Shown here piece after piece: positions 15,180-23,635 of a DNA stretch of 25,320 nt. The translations under genes were made by a program, and so were the position numbers. Position 1 is the stretch's first letter; the number at the start of each line of letters is the position of its first letter. The notes beneath the pieces were generated by a model. The model saw only the letters and a list, made by a program, of their open reading frames with translations, was not told the DNA's origin and did not search any database. Where the stretch lies: NCBI GenBank assembly GCA_046542915.1, contig JBKHAI010000005.1:1-25320 (forward strand). The letters are read 5' to 3'. The stretch comes from SKVL01 sp046542915. Its GTDB lineage: Bacteria > Patescibacteriota > Minisyncoccia > Phycocordibacterales > CSBR16-193.

Positions 15180-17141
15180 TTATTTTTCCGATTTGTTGTT
15201 ATCTTCCCCTTCGTCCTTTTTCTCTTCGTAATCGGCATCATGAACTTCTTGCTCTTCTTTTTGTTCGCCGGCAGTGTCGGTCTTGGTACCTTCCTGTCCT
15301 TCTTGAGTGGCAGAACTTCCCTCTTGGTCGGAACTTGAAGCGTATTGACCGAGTTTTTGCATTTCTTCCGTTAAGGTCTTGGTTGCTTTTTCTATTTCTC
15401 CCAGATCATCGGTGTCTTTTTTCTGCTTGAGATCGTCTATTTTACTCTGCACACTTTCCTTAACATCGGCCGGAACGGAAGCTTCGTTATCTTTAAGGGT
15501 CTTTTCGGTTTGATAAATAGCCTGATCGGCCAAGTTACGGGCTTCCGCCAATTGTTTTTTCTTCTCGTCTTCTTTTTTGTGTTCTTCGGCCTCTTTTCTC
15601 ATCTGTTCTATCTCTTCCTCGGAAAGTCCCGTATTAGCTTCTATTCTTATGGACTGCTCTTTTCCGGTCTTTTTGTCTTTAGCGGTTACGTTTAAGATGC
15701 CGTCCTTGTTAACGTCAAAAGTAACCTCAATTTGCGGAACTCCTCTCGGTGCCGGCTCAATTCCGTCTAAGATGAACCTTCCCAGACTCTTATTATCGGT
15801 CGCCATCGGTCTTTCTCCTTGTAGGACGTTTATCTCCACGGAGTTTTGGTTGTCAGTAGCGGTTGAGAATATCTGTGACTGTGATGCCGGAATAGCTGTG
15901 TTCTTTTCTATGAGTTTGGTGGCTACTCCACCCATTGTCTCAATTCCCAAAGAAAGTGGAATAACATCCAATAACAGAACATCTTTAACGTCTCCGGAAA
16001 GCACACCTCCTTGGATAGCGGCACCTAATGCTACCACTTCGTCCGGGTTTATGCTTTTATTGGCTTCTTTGCCAAAGAACTCTTTAACTTTTTCCTGTAT
16101 CATCGGCATTCGGGTTTGTCCGCCGACCAGAATGATCTCGTCGATCTCGTCCTTGGAAAAAGGTGAGGCCTCAACGGCTCTTTTGGTTATTTCCATTGAT
16201 TTATCAACATACTCTTGGGCCAGACTTTCCAAAGTGGCTCGGGTTAAAGTGACCAAGAGATGTTTCGGTCCTTCGTCGTCGGAAGTGATGAAAGGAATAT
16301 TTATTTCACTTTCGGTTGTGGTTGATAACTCATGCTTGGCTTTTTCGGCGGCCTCATCAAGTCTTTGTAATGCCAAGGGATCTTTGCGGACGTCAATTCC
16401 GGATTCCTTTTTATATTCTTCAGCTATCCAGTTAATGATCTTTTGGTCAATGTCTCTTCCGCCCATATAACTGTCTCCGTCGGTGGATTTGACCTCTACT
16501 GTTGATTCGTCTTCTTCATCTCCCACTTCCAGTACAGAGATATCAAAAGTTCCTCCTCCGAAATCATAAACAACTATCTTTTCGTTCTTCTTTTTGTTAA
16601 AACCATAAGCCAAAGCCGCTGCGGTCGGTTCGTTTATTATTCTTTTGACATCCAGTCCGGCGATCTTTCCGGCGGCTTGAGTGGCTTTTCTCTGGTCGTC
16701 GTTAAAGTAAGCGGGTACCGTTATTACGGCTTCCTTAACTTCTTCCTTTAGTTTACTTTCGGCATCGTTCTTTAGTTTTTGTATCACCATGCTGGAGACC
16801 TCTTCCGGTCGGTGCCACTTATCTCCTATCTTTACTTCCACTCCGCCTTTATCAGATTTACGTATCTCATAGGAGACGTTTTCTTTTTCTTTTTGTACTG
16901 ATTGATCTTCAAAGTCGTGCCCGATGAGTCGCTTCATTCCGTAAATGGTGTTGGCCGGATTAGTGACGGCCTGTCGCTTAGCTAAAAGACCTACCAAACG
17001 CTCGTTTTTCTTGGACAAAGCGACAACCGAAGGAGTCGTTCGGTTACCTTCCGCGTTTTCTATTATTTGTGGCTCTTGGCCTTCCATTGCGGCGATTGCC
17101 GAATTTGTTGTTCCTAGATCTATACCGATTATTTTTGCCAT
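15180..17141 (-). CDS. dnaK: Chaperone DnaK (Hsp70)
   Basis: ATP-dependent chaperone of the DnaK-DnaJ-GrpE cycle. The 653-residue protein has the ATPase domain motifs GIDLGTTNSAIA (phosphate 1), VYDFGGGTFDISVLEVGD (phosphate 2) and ILVGGQTRMPMIQ (adenosine), the linker VLLLDVIPLSLGIETMGG leading to the substrate-binding domain, a helical lid and a Ser/Gln/Glu/Lys-rich acidic tail. The tail lacks an EEVD end, as usual for bacteria. It follows grpE by 31 nt. The start ATG at 17139-17141 has only an A-rich stretch before it in place of a Shine-Dalgarno site. Confidence 0.97.
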   Translation of the reverse strand: MAKIIGIDLGTTNSAIAAMEGQEPQIIENAEGNRTTPSVVALSKKNERLVGLLAKRQAVTNPANTIYGMKRLIGHDFEDQSVQKEKENVSYEIRKSDKGGVEVKIGDKWHRPEEVSSMVIQKLKNDAESKLKEEVKEAVITVPAYFNDDQRKATQAAGKIAGLDVKRIINEPTAAALAYGFNKKKNEKIVVYDFGGGTFDISVLEVGDEEDESTVEVKSTDGDSYMGGRDIDQKIINWIAEEYKKESGIDVRKDPLALQRLDEAAEKAKHELSTTTESEINIPFITSDDEGPKHLLVTLTRATLESLAQEYVDKSMEITKRAVEASPFSKDEIDEIILVGGQTRMPMIQEKVKEFFGKEANKSINPDEVVALGAAIQGGVLSGDVKDVLLLDVIPLSLGIETMGGVATKLIEKNTAIPASQSQIFSTATDNQNSVEINVLQGERPMATDNKSLGRFILDGIEPAPRGVPQIEVTFDVNKDGILNVTAKDKKTGKEQSIRIEANTGLSEEEIEQMRKEAEEHKKEDEKKKQLAEARNLADQAIYQTEKTLKDNEASVPADVKESVQSKIDDLKQKKDTDDLGEIEKATKTLTEEMQKLGQYASSSDQEGSSATQEGQEGTKTDTAGEQKEEQEVHDADYEEKKDEGEDNNKSEK

Positions 17142-17172
17142 AGTCTTTTTTTATTCTTATAACTGATAATTT

Positions 17173-17769
17173 TTAATCTTCTGTTAATTCGTTTTGCTCT
17201 TCCTCGGGATTATAATGACCTACTTTTACCTTGGCGCATCTCAGTACTTCTTCATCCATAACATAGCCGTCTTGAATAACCTCCGTTATGATGTTGTCTT
17301 GGTCAGGTTCTTCCACATCCACCACTGCCACTGCTTCATGAAAACTGGGTTCAAAATGCTCACCTTTAGGTGAAAATGAAGAAACCCCATAATCCCGTAA
17401 GACCTTAAGTAATTGGTTGTGGACGTTTTCCATTCCCTTTCGCCACTCTTCAGGAAGTTCTTCCCAGTTTTCTTGATCCGTCACGGCCATGGAAAAGCTG
17501 TCCAAGACCGGTAAAAGCTTTTGGGCAAAACTCTTCTCAGAAAGCCGTTTATTCTCTTCCGCCTTGGACTCCATTCTTTTTCTGAAATTTATCAGATCAC
17601 TTTTAGCTCTATATAACTCATCCAGATATTTGGCTTTTTCACCTTCGCATTCTTTGAGTTTCTTTTTTGTTTTCTTTAATTTTTTATCCAGTTTACTTTC
17701 ACCTTCCTGGTCATTATCAAAAACCAGATCTTCGTTTTCTTCGTAGTTTGTGTTGTCCTCTTTTTTCAT
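17173..17769 (-). CDS. grpE: Nucleotide exchange factor GrpE
   Basis: Releases ADP from DnaK. From the ATG at 17767-17769 it has 198 residues: an acidic N-terminus, a long charged coiled coil (KLDKKLKKTKKKLKE through the LDELYRAKSDLINFRKRME segment), a helical bundle (FAQKLLPVLDSFSMAV) and the C-terminal beta domain with FEPSFHEAVAVVD and ITEVIQDGYVMDEEVLRCAKVKVG. A TTG at 17833-17835 gives 22 more residues in frame, but they do not look like GrpE. The 112-nt gap to rpsI holds a weak terminator-like hairpin, so grpE may have its own promoter; I could not find a convincing one. Confidence 0.95.
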   Translation of the reverse strand: MKKEDNTNYEENEDLVFDNDQEGESKLDKKLKKTKKKLKECEGEKAKYLDELYRAKSDLINFRKRMESKAEENKRLSEKSFAQKLLPVLDSFSMAVTDQENWEELPEEWRKGMENVHNQLLKVLRDYGVSSFSPKGEHFEPSFHEAVAVVDVEEPDQDNIITEVIQDGYVMDEEVLRCAKVKVGHYNPEEEQNELTED

Positions 17770-17819
17770 GATCTTGATATTTTGCAAATAATGAATAAAT
17801 ACGGCTCTACGAAAGTAAA

Positions 17820-17842
17820 ACACCTTAACTTCCAAGAGGTGT
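17820..17842 (-). terminator. Possible weak terminator after rpsI
   Basis: ACACCT (17820-17825) and AGGTGT (17837-17842) form a 6-bp stem with an 11-nt loop. On the minus strand it is followed by TTTACTTT. A short stem and an interrupted T-run suggest partial termination between the ribosomal operon and grpE. Confidence 0.4.
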
Positions 17843-17881
17843 CATTGAAATAGAAGAAAATAGAATACTTCGCTCGGGATC

Positions 17882-18292
17882 TTATCTCTTGGACCACTGT
17901 GGGGACTTGCGGGCTTTCTTCAAACCGAATTTTTTCCTTTCTTTGTGGCGAGGGTCTCTCTTTAAGAAACCGGCTTTTTTTAAGTGGTGCCTGCAATCGG
18001 GCTCTATTTCCGTTAAAACTCTGGCAATTCCGTGGCAAAGTGCTTCGGTTTGACCGTTAGACCCTCCTCCGTAGATCTTGGCTGAAACATAAAAATCTTT
18101 GTTTACACCGCTTTCGGTGAAAACTTTCTTTACCAGCTGTTGTAGCTCCTCTCTAGGAAAATACTCTTCCAAGCTTCTTTCATTAACGGTAAAAGATGTT
18201 TTTTTGTCCTCGAAGAGTCTTACTCTGGCTACCGACGTTTTTCTTCTGCCAATGGCTTCGATATATTTTTGTTCGTTTTTATCTTCTTTCAT
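17882..18292 (-). CDS. rpsI: 30S ribosomal protein S9 (uS9)
   Basis: Small-subunit protein whose C-terminal tail reaches the P-site tRNA. The 136-residue protein shows AIGRRKTSVARVRL, the GGGSNGQTEALCHGIARVL segment and the basic end GLKKARKSPQWSKR, the conserved SKR tail. It starts 2 nt after rplM, the usual L13-S9 pair. ATG start at 18290-18292. Confidence 0.97.
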   Translation of the reverse strand: MKEDKNEQKYIEAIGRRKTSVARVRLFEDKKTSFTVNERSLEEYFPREELQQLVKKVFTESGVNKDFYVSAKIYGGGSNGQTEALCHGIARVLTEIEPDCRHHLKKAGFLKRDPRHKERKKFGLKKARKSPQWSKR

Positions 18293-18294
18293 AA

Positions 18295-18684
18295 TTATTC
18301 GGATATTTTCAAACGCTTCATTAATCTCGGCCTAAGCTTGTTATTTGGTAACATTCCATATATTGATCTTCTTAAGGCCTCACTATAACCTTTACGTTCA
18401 ATGATCTTCTTTAAACTTTCTTCTTTTTTACCGCCCGGATAACCGGAGTATCTAACATAAACCTTGTTTAAGAACTTGGCGCTAGTACTAACGGATATTT
18501 GAGAAGCGTTTATAATATTAACCGGTTGGCCCATTATCCTATTTTTTTCAAAACTAGGTGAATCCTTCCCACGAAGAGCGTTAGCTGCTTCAGTGGCGAT
18601 CCTTCCGAACGGCCTCCCCGAAGCATCAATGATCCTTTCTTCGTTCTCGGTTTGGTTTTTGTTTGTTTCTGCTTTGGTATTCAT
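18295..18684 (-). CDS. rplM: 50S ribosomal protein L13 (uL13)
   Basis: Early-assembly large-subunit protein. The 129-residue protein has DASGRPFGRIATEAANALRG, a variant of the family's opening, then VNIINASQI, the YVRYSGYPGGKK segment and YGMLPNNKLRPRLMKRLKI. A hydrophilic tail of about 15 residues precedes the core (MNTKAETNKNQTENEER). In this genome the L13-S9 pair is joined to the end of the alpha operon, 29 nt after rplQ. Confidence 0.96.
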   Translation of the reverse strand: MNTKAETNKNQTENEERIIDASGRPFGRIATEAANALRGKDSPSFEKNRIMGQPVNIINASQISVSTSAKFLNKVYVRYSGYPGGKKEESLKKIIERKGYSEALRRSIYGMLPNNKLRPRLMKRLKISE

Positions 18685-18713
18685 ATGCTCAGATTATTCT
18701 AGACTTGCTCGGT

Positions 18714-19076
18714 CTAAATGTCAATTTGATCAACAAATTCAATATAGGCCATGGGGCTGGCGTCTCCTTTCCGAGGCGATAGCTTTATGACCCGAGTGTA
18801 ACCGCCGGAGCGTTTTTCAAAGCGAGGTGTCAGCTCGCTGAAAACTTTAAAAGAGGCGTCTTTCCCGACCAAAGCACTAACGCGCCTTCGGTTAGCCAGA
18901 TCTCCCCTCTTACCGTAAGTTATCAATCTTTCTACATAAGGTCTTAGCTCTTTGGCTTTCATTTCAGTGGTTTTAATACGTTCCTCTTTTATCAGAGCTC
19001 GTGCTAAAGACCTCATCAGTGCTTTCCTCTGACTGGACGGTCTATTGAAACTGCGTATTTTTTTGTGATGCTTCAT
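18714..19076 (-). CDS. rplQ: 50S ribosomal protein L17 (bL17)
   Basis: Large-subunit protein near the exit tunnel. The 120-residue protein opens in family style with KIRSFNRPSSQRKALMRSLA, continues with IKTTEMKAKELRPYVERLITYGK and ends with GGYTRVIKLSPRKGDASPMAYIEFVD. It directly follows rpoA (17 nt), as in most bacteria. ATG start at 19074-19076. Confidence 0.97.
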   Translation of the reverse strand: MKHHKKIRSFNRPSSQRKALMRSLARALIKEERIKTTEMKAKELRPYVERLITYGKRGDLANRRRVSALVGKDASFKVFSELTPRFEKRSGGYTRVIKLSPRKGDASPMAYIEFVDQIDI

Positions 19077-19093
19077 ATCCTTATTTATCTATC

Positions 19094-20083
19094 TTATTTT
19101 TCTTTTAAGGAAAGACTTTGTTCATTTAGCAGGTCCTTTATTTCTTGAACACCTTTTTCACCCAGGCCATCTATTTCCAGAAGGTCGTCTTCGCTCTTTT
19201 TAATGAGACCGCTAACGGTTCTGATACTGGCTCCGGATAATGCTTTACTGGTACGGGAAGAAAGTCCGATATTTTCTATAGATGTTTTAAGAAAGTCTTC
19301 GTCTTTTTTCTCTTGAGCGCCTTCGGTTTCTGTTTCGGCAACTTCTTCAACATCATATAACTCGCTTTCGTCAGCGCTGTCGCGAAAACCGACTATTGCC
19401 TGTAATTGTTCTATCATTATGTTTATTGATCTCTCCATTGCTTCTCTGGGGGTGATAGTGCCGTCGGTTTCAATAAAGATCCGTAACTTGTTGAAATCGG
19501 TCCTGTCTCCGACACGCATATTTTCAACTTCATAAGTAACTCTTCTGATAGGAGTGAATGCGGCATCTACCGCGATGTTTCCGATGTCAACCTTGTCCTT
19601 CTTTAGTTCATCTTTGGTAACAAAGCCCAGTCCTTTCTCGACGTCCACTTCAATGTTGATAGAAGCTTTTTTGTCGGTCAAGGTGGCAATATGTTGATCC
19701 GGATTAACGATCTCCACGGCGCTGTTGGAGGTGGCCATCTCACCGGCTGTCAGTACCCCTTCTCCGTTCTTGGAAACCGACAGTTTTTGTGGTTCTTCGT
19801 CGTGTATCTTCATTCGCATCTTTCGAATATTCAAAAGGATGGTTATGACATCTTCTTTTACCCCCTCTAAGGTAGAGAATTCATGATTAACTCCTTCTAT
19901 TTTTACGGCGGTAACCGCGCTTCCGGAAAGTGAGGAGAGAATAATGCGTCTTAGTGAATTACCCAAGGTATGGCCATAACCCGGATATAATCCTTCTATT
20001 TCATAGGTTCCCTTCTTATCGTCTTCGTCAATGACCGTGGGTTGGGAAGGTTTTACTATTTCGAGATCTTGTTTTTTCATCAT
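19094..20083 (-). CDS. rpoA: RNA polymerase alpha subunit
   Basis: Scaffold of RNA polymerase assembly. The 329-residue protein has the N-terminal dimerisation domain with YGHTLGNSLRRIILSSLSGS and FSTLEGVKEDVITILLNIRK, an acidic linker around residues 240-260 (EETETEGAQEKKDED-type), and the helix-hairpin-helix CTD (LSSRTSKALSGASIRTVSGL, then DLLEIDGLGEKGVQEIKDLL), which binds UP elements and activators. The usual NLGKKS turn reads GLGEKG. Two ATGs stand next to each other at the start (20078-20083); the first is used here. Confidence 0.97.
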   Translation of the reverse strand: MMKKQDLEIVKPSQPTVIDEDDKKGTYEIEGLYPGYGHTLGNSLRRIILSSLSGSAVTAVKIEGVNHEFSTLEGVKEDVITILLNIRKMRMKIHDEEPQKLSVSKNGEGVLTAGEMATSNSAVEIVNPDQHIATLTDKKASINIEVDVEKGLGFVTKDELKKDKVDIGNIAVDAAFTPIRRVTYEVENMRVGDRTDFNKLRIFIETDGTITPREAMERSINIMIEQLQAIVGFRDSADESELYDVEEVAETETEGAQEKKDEDFLKTSIENIGLSSRTSKALSGASIRTVSGLIKKSEDDLLEIDGLGEKGVQEIKDLLNEQSLSLKEK

Positions 20084-20102
20084 AATAGATCGTTGTTAAT
20101 GT

Positions 20103-20714
20103 TTAACGGCTATAAAATTCTAGGACCATATCTACATCAAAAAATAGATCAACTTCGTCTTTTACCGGTGTACCGGTGACGGTTATGATCTTTTGTTTTT
20201 GATCCACTTTTAACCAAGAGACATCCGAGGGGCTCGGGGCCTCCTCATCTTCTTTTTTAAAAAGTCCCTTTTGCATGCTGGAAGGTTTAACTTTTATGAC
20301 GTCTCCTTTCTTGACCCTGTATGATGGAACGTCTATCTTTCTGTCGTTTACCAATATATGCCCGTGTGAGATCAGTTGTCTACAGAAGAATCGTGTTGGA
20401 CCGAATCCCGCTCGGGTAACCACACTATCCAAGCGACTCTCCAGACTTTCGAGCAAAGCATCTGAAGTGCTTTTCTTCTTTTGTTTCATGGCTTCTCTGA
20501 CGGTTCGGCCGAAAACCTTTTCGGAGAGCGCGTAGGAGTACCTGCCTTTTTGTTTTTCTTTAAGTCTAATACCGTAATCGGTTATTTGCTTCCTCCTTTT
20601 TCTGCCTTTTTGCATCTTTCGCGACTCCGCAAGTGCGAATTTTTGTGTCTGTGTTTTTTCAAATACCGGTGCTCCCAGACTTCTGGCGATTTTATATTTG
20701 GGTCCTATCTTCAT
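20103..20714 (-). CDS. rpsD: 30S ribosomal protein S4 (uS4)
   Basis: Primary 16S rRNA-binding protein that nucleates 30S assembly. The 203-residue protein begins KIGPKYKIARSLGAPVF, has the YGIRLKEKQKGRYSYALSE segment, and the S4 RNA-binding domain (LESRLDSVVTRAGFGPTR, then RQLISHGHILVNDRKIDVPS). The N-terminal zinc cysteines of the C-plus type are absent, so it is a zinc-independent form. ATG start at 20712-20714; a 54-nt AT-rich gap separates it from rpsK, without a promoter I could defend. Confidence 0.96.
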   Translation of the reverse strand: MKIGPKYKIARSLGAPVFEKTQTQKFALAESRKMQKGRKRRKQITDYGIRLKEKQKGRYSYALSEKVFGRTVREAMKQKKKSTSDALLESLESRLDSVVTRAGFGPTRFFCRQLISHGHILVNDRKIDVPSYRVKKGDVIKVKPSSMQKGLFKKEDEEAPSPSDVSWLKVDQKQKIITVTGTPVKDEVDLFFDVDMVLEFYSR

Positions 20715-20768
20715 AAAATTTAAAAATTTTTTATACTTTTGGGATTATATAATTATATATAAGATCAA

Positions 20769-21197
20769 CTAGACTCTTCGGGGCTTGGGTGGTCGCGGTC
20801 CGTTATGTGGTACCGGGGTAACATCCTCAATTTCGGATATGGAAATACCTTTCGATGTAAAACCTCTTATGGATGATTCTCTACCGGCACCGACGCCTTT
20901 GACCGAAACCTTAACTTCACGGGCACCCATCTGATAAACCTGATCTCCGACCACTTCTCCGACCTTGGCGGCCGCGAAAGGTGTACCTTTTTTGGCGCCT
21001 TTAAACCCGAGTGATCCCGATGAGGACCAAGCTACAACATTACCTTTTGTGTCCGCAAACGCGACCTTGGTATTGTTATAAGTGGAGTGAACGTAAAGAA
21101 CTCCCGTATCTAGTCTTTTCTTAACCGGTCGTTTTCCGGTTTTTTTCTTACCTTCATTTTCTCCACCTGCTTTTTTTACAATTCGCTTTTTACCCAT
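20769..21197 (-). CDS. rpsK: 30S ribosomal protein S11 (uS11)
   Basis: Platform protein lining the E-site region of the 30S subunit. The 142-residue protein has a basic extension of about 28 residues, then VLYVHSTYNNTKVAFADTKG, SSGSLGFKGAKKGTPFAA, VKGVGAGRESSIRGF and the conserved end DVTPVPHNGPRPPKPRRV. All core motifs are present. It precedes rpsD and follows rpsM as in the standard alpha operon. Confidence 0.97.
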   Translation of the reverse strand: MGKKRIVKKAGGENEGKKKTGKRPVKKRLDTGVLYVHSTYNNTKVAFADTKGNVVAWSSSGSLGFKGAKKGTPFAAAKVGEVVGDQVYQMGAREVKVSVKGVGAGRESSIRGFTSKGISISEIEDVTPVPHNGPRPPKPRRV

Positions 21198-21263
21198 TGT
21201 TATATAAATAAATTAAACCCCTCTATATATACCATATTGAGGAAGTTACGTAAAGTAACTATA

Positions 21264-21647
21264 CTATTTTTTCTCTGTCTTTCGTCTACCTGTACCCATC
21301 GTTTTTCTGGTGTTACCTCTTCTGGTTCGTGAGTTGGTCTTGGTTCTTTGGCCGCGACAAGGAAGTTTTTTAGAGTGCCTTGTCCCGCGGTAAGATCTGA
21401 TGTCCATCTGACGCTTTATATTGGAAGAAACTTGTCTTCTGAGATCTCCTTCTATTAAATAATTAGATTCTATATACTTCCTTATTTCCGCCTCTTCCTT
21501 TTCGGTCACGTCTTTTGGTTTTTTGGCTTTATCAATAGAGAGATCCTTCAGGATCTTTTTAGACTCGGCTAACCCGATGCCGTAAACTTTTGTTAAACCA
21601 ACCTCAAGTCGCTTATTATCTGGTATTGTGATTCCTGCTATACGCAT
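21264..21647 (-). CDS. rpsM: 30S ribosomal protein S13 (uS13)
   Basis: Head protein touching the P-site tRNA and bridging to the 50S subunit. The 127-residue protein has RIAGITIPDNKRLEVGLTKV, YGIGLAESKKIL, IRSYRGTRHSKKLPCRGQRT and a basic C-terminal tail (KTNSRTRRGNTRKTMGTGRR). ATG start at 21645-21647, 56 nt after rpmJ. The 66-nt gap to rpsK contains a short GTTAC/GTAAC hairpin with no clear role. Confidence 0.97.
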   Translation of the reverse strand: MRIAGITIPDNKRLEVGLTKVYGIGLAESKKILKDLSIDKAKKPKDVTEKEEAEIRKYIESNYLIEGDLRRQVSSNIKRQMDIRSYRGTRHSKKLPCRGQRTKTNSRTRRGNTRKTMGTGRRKTEKK

Positions 21648-21703
21648 ATTATTTAATTTCGCATTTAAATTTACACTTTATAACCCTACAATGCAAGTAT
21701 TAA

Positions 21704-21820
21704 TTATCCCTGTCGTTGTTTATGTCGTGGATTAGCTTTACAGATAACATAAACACGACCGTTACGACGAACGACCTTGCATCTCGGGCATATTTTTTTT
21801 ACTGATGATCTGACTTTCAT
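21704..21820 (-). CDS. rpmJ: 50S ribosomal protein L36 (bL36)
   Basis: Tiny zinc-ribbon protein of the large subunit, 38 residues. It starts MKVRSSVKKICPRCKVVRRN and ends ICKANPRHKQRQG, matching L36 along its whole length. The zinc ligands Cys11, Cys14, Cys27 and His33 are all present, so this is the zinc-binding form. It sits between infA and rpsM, its normal place; ATG at 21818-21820, 24 nt after infA. Confidence 0.96.
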   Translation of the reverse strand: MKVRSSVKKICPRCKVVRRNGRVYVICKANPRHKQRQG

Positions 21821-21844
21821 TTTGATCTGTTATTAGTTTTAAAT

Positions 21845-22060
21845 TTAAAGTCTTCTTACTATTCTACCCCTCCCGCCGTAAGGATCCAGTTCAACCACGA
21901 CCCTGTCACCTAAAAGTACCTTAATTCTGAATTTTCTCATTTTTCCGGCTAAATAAGCCTGCATCTCTGAACCGTCGTCCAGTTCTATCTTGAAACGAGT
22001 ATCGGGGTATGCCTCTACAACAGTTCCCGTAACTTGTTTAGTATCTTTTTTTTCGCTCAT
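21845..22060 (-). CDS. infA: Translation initiation factor IF-1
   Basis: OB-fold factor that blocks the A site during initiation. From the ATG at 22058-22060 it is 71 residues, the usual size: TGTVVEAYPDTRFKIELDDG, AYLAGKMRKFRIKVLLGDRV and a DPYGGRGRIVRRL end match the family. A longer reading from TTG at 22127-22129 adds 23 residues but runs through the promoter (that TTG is the start of the -35 box), so I reject it. Lead gene of the alpha operon here; secY, adk and map, often found before it, are not. Confidence 0.96.
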   Translation of the reverse strand: MSEKKDTKQVTGTVVEAYPDTRFKIELDDGSEMQAYLAGKMRKFRIKVLLGDRVVVELDPYGGRGRIVRRL

Positions 22061-22101
22061 TTTTTCTTTGTATCTTCTGTTTATTCGTCTTTGAGTATTA
22101 G

Positions 22102-22129
22102 ATGCTAGCAAATATGGCTTAAAAGTCAA
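22102..22129 (-). promoter_or_regulatory. infA / alpha operon promoter
   Basis: TTGACT (22124-22129), a 16-nt spacer and TAGCAT (22102-22107) with TG one base before it (extended -10, TGCTAGCAT) on the minus strand. Transcription would start near 22095, giving a leader of about 35 nt before infA. It resembles the promoter at 6-34. Confidence 0.6.
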
Positions 22130-22149
22130 ATTTTTGAGATCCGAATGTT

Positions 22150-23529
22150 CTAATAATTGATATTAACGTTAATATTTTCTGTATTTTGTGGGAAAGAAAA
22201 GACCCATGGTGGGTTTATTGACACCTCGGCGCGGTTGACCGGATATTTTTCCATTATCTTGTTGACCGAATCTTTATCGTTCTTGGATACTCCGGTGAGC
22301 TCCGAGGCCAGAGCATCTGTATCTATTTTTTCAAAAAAGCGGATATTGCCTTGAAATGTAAGAGACAATTCCTCTTTTTCGCTTAAGTCTTCTTCATTGT
22401 CTAAACTAAGTTCTAGACCATCCCAGTTTTTGACCTCCACTTCTGTTTTTTCTTCATTGTCGGAGATCCTCTCATAAAGATGGTTTGCCAGATCCTGTTC
22501 TTTTAAGATCACGGTTAAAAGTTCGGCATCCAAAGAGAACTTAACCTTATCTTCTTCCAACTCTTCATTAAGGTCGTCTTTTATGTAATAGGCGCTGTCA
22601 AAAAGAATAAATCCCTCCGGTACATCATCGGATACCATTTCTTTCAATTCTCCTACGGCCTTATTTTTAAGTTCCTCCTTTATCTCTTCCTTTTTTTCAT
22701 CCTCCATTACCGGCACCTCTCCTTTAATGCCACCTTGCATCTCCGATGACGATTCGGCGTAAAAGCCGTCAAATCTGGCGGAACCTTGAAATCCCGGTAT
22801 CGTGAAGGTGGTCGGTTCGATGTTGTATTCCTCTCCGGCTTCATCGGCGACAACATTGACCTTTAATTTTCCGGGTTCCGAGTCCTGCATGCCCGGTACT
22901 GTAACACTTTCTTGGATGCGGAATATCAAGCCGTCGGGGCTTTCAAAGCGGGTATTCTCTACCAATCTTTGTTCCGATCGGTCGTGTTCGTTGTAAATAG
23001 TTATTTCTCCCGTGGCCTTTTCTTCCACCTCTTCAGATCCTTCGGTTTCCACGACTTTTTCCAGAGGGTTTTCCAAATTAACGCTCATCAGCTGATAACC
23101 TAGCTCGTCCGAAGAAGGCTCTTTTTTGGCGTTTAAAGTTTCATTTATGTCCCTTTCCGTGGCAATGGGTTCCACATCTATATCAGCTACGGCAAATTGG
23201 GACGAAACCCCAAAGCCGACAACTAATAAAGCAAAAACTCCTAAAGCCCCTCCCGCTAGATACATTTTTTTTCTGCCACCGTTTCCGGGAACTTCGGAGA
23301 GGTGCTTTCCTCCGTCCGAACCGTCGCCATCATTTCCTTTTTTCTCAAAACTACTACTGGTATGTTTCGTTCTGTTTTTTTGATCTTTACTCTTAACTTT
23401 AAAGTCTTTTACCTTTCTACCACTTTCGGAAGAAATGTTGAATTCTTTTGGGCTTTTTTTATCTTCCTCCTTGGAAAGGGTAACGTTCCTAATGGAGCGT
23501 TTGTTATTTGGTGGAAATATATCTCTCAT
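22150..23529 (-). CDS. Bitopic membrane protein with baseplate J-like extracytoplasmic domain
   Basis: The 459-residue protein has a long hydrophilic, Lys/Ser/Gly-rich cytosolic N-terminus (1-87), one membrane segment (about 89-111, YLAGGALGVFALLVVGFGV) and a large outer region. The outer part contains a baseplate J/gp47-like pattern: ATGEITIYNEHDRSEQRLVE, SPDGLIFRIQESVTVPG, DEAGEEYNIEPTTFTIPGF and SSSEMQGG (about 170-270), followed by a Glu/Lys-rich helical part and a C-terminal beta-like end. Such proteins are common in CPR genomes and their role is not known to me. The FtsA/PilM-like gene lies 106 nt upstream and the pair may form one membrane machine, as PilM with PilN/PilO does; that is inference. 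Confidence 0.7.
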   Translation of the reverse strand: MRDIFPPNNKRSIRNVTLSKEEDKKSPKEFNISSESGRKVKDFKVKSKDQKNRTKHTSSSFEKKGNDGDGSDGGKHLSEVPGNGGRKKMYLAGGALGVFALLVVGFGVSSQFAVADIDVEPIATERDINETLNAKKEPSSDELGYQLMSVNLENPLEKVVETEGSEEVEEKATGEITIYNEHDRSEQRLVENTRFESPDGLIFRIQESVTVPGMQDSEPGKLKVNVVADEAGEEYNIEPTTFTIPGFQGSARFDGFYAESSSEMQGGIKGEVPVMEDEKKEEIKEELKNKAVGELKEMVSDDVPEGFILFDSAYYIKDDLNEELEEDKVKFSLDAELLTVILKEQDLANHLYERISDNEEKTEVEVKNWDGLELSLDNEEDLSEKEELSLTFQGNIRFFEKIDTDALASELTGVSKNDKDSVNKIMEKYPVNRAEVSINPPWVFSFPQNTENINVNINY

Positions 23530-23635
23530 ATTTTTACTGAATTACTCTTAAAAATGGATACTTTGATCTTTTTAAAATAGATCTTAACTTATATTAAATT
23601 ATAACTCATACTTTTGATTTTGAGTATAGGAAAAA

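Noticed and set aside
15577..16470. 297-codon plus-strand open frame opposite dnaK
   Set aside because: It lies fully inside dnaK on the other strand, has a composition typical of antisense readings of a conserved gene, and has no recognisable domain.
17770..17835. Longer grpE from a TTG start
   Set aside because: The added aromatic/basic segment is unlike GrpE N-termini, and an ATG follows.
20715..20768. Internal promoter before rpsD in an AT-rich gap
   Set aside because: TATAAT-like words are present, but no -35 at 16-18 nt spacing; AT richness alone produces such words.
22061..22129. Longer IF-1 from a TTG start
   Set aside because: IF-1 is about 71 residues; the extra stretch spans the promoter, and its TTG is the -35.
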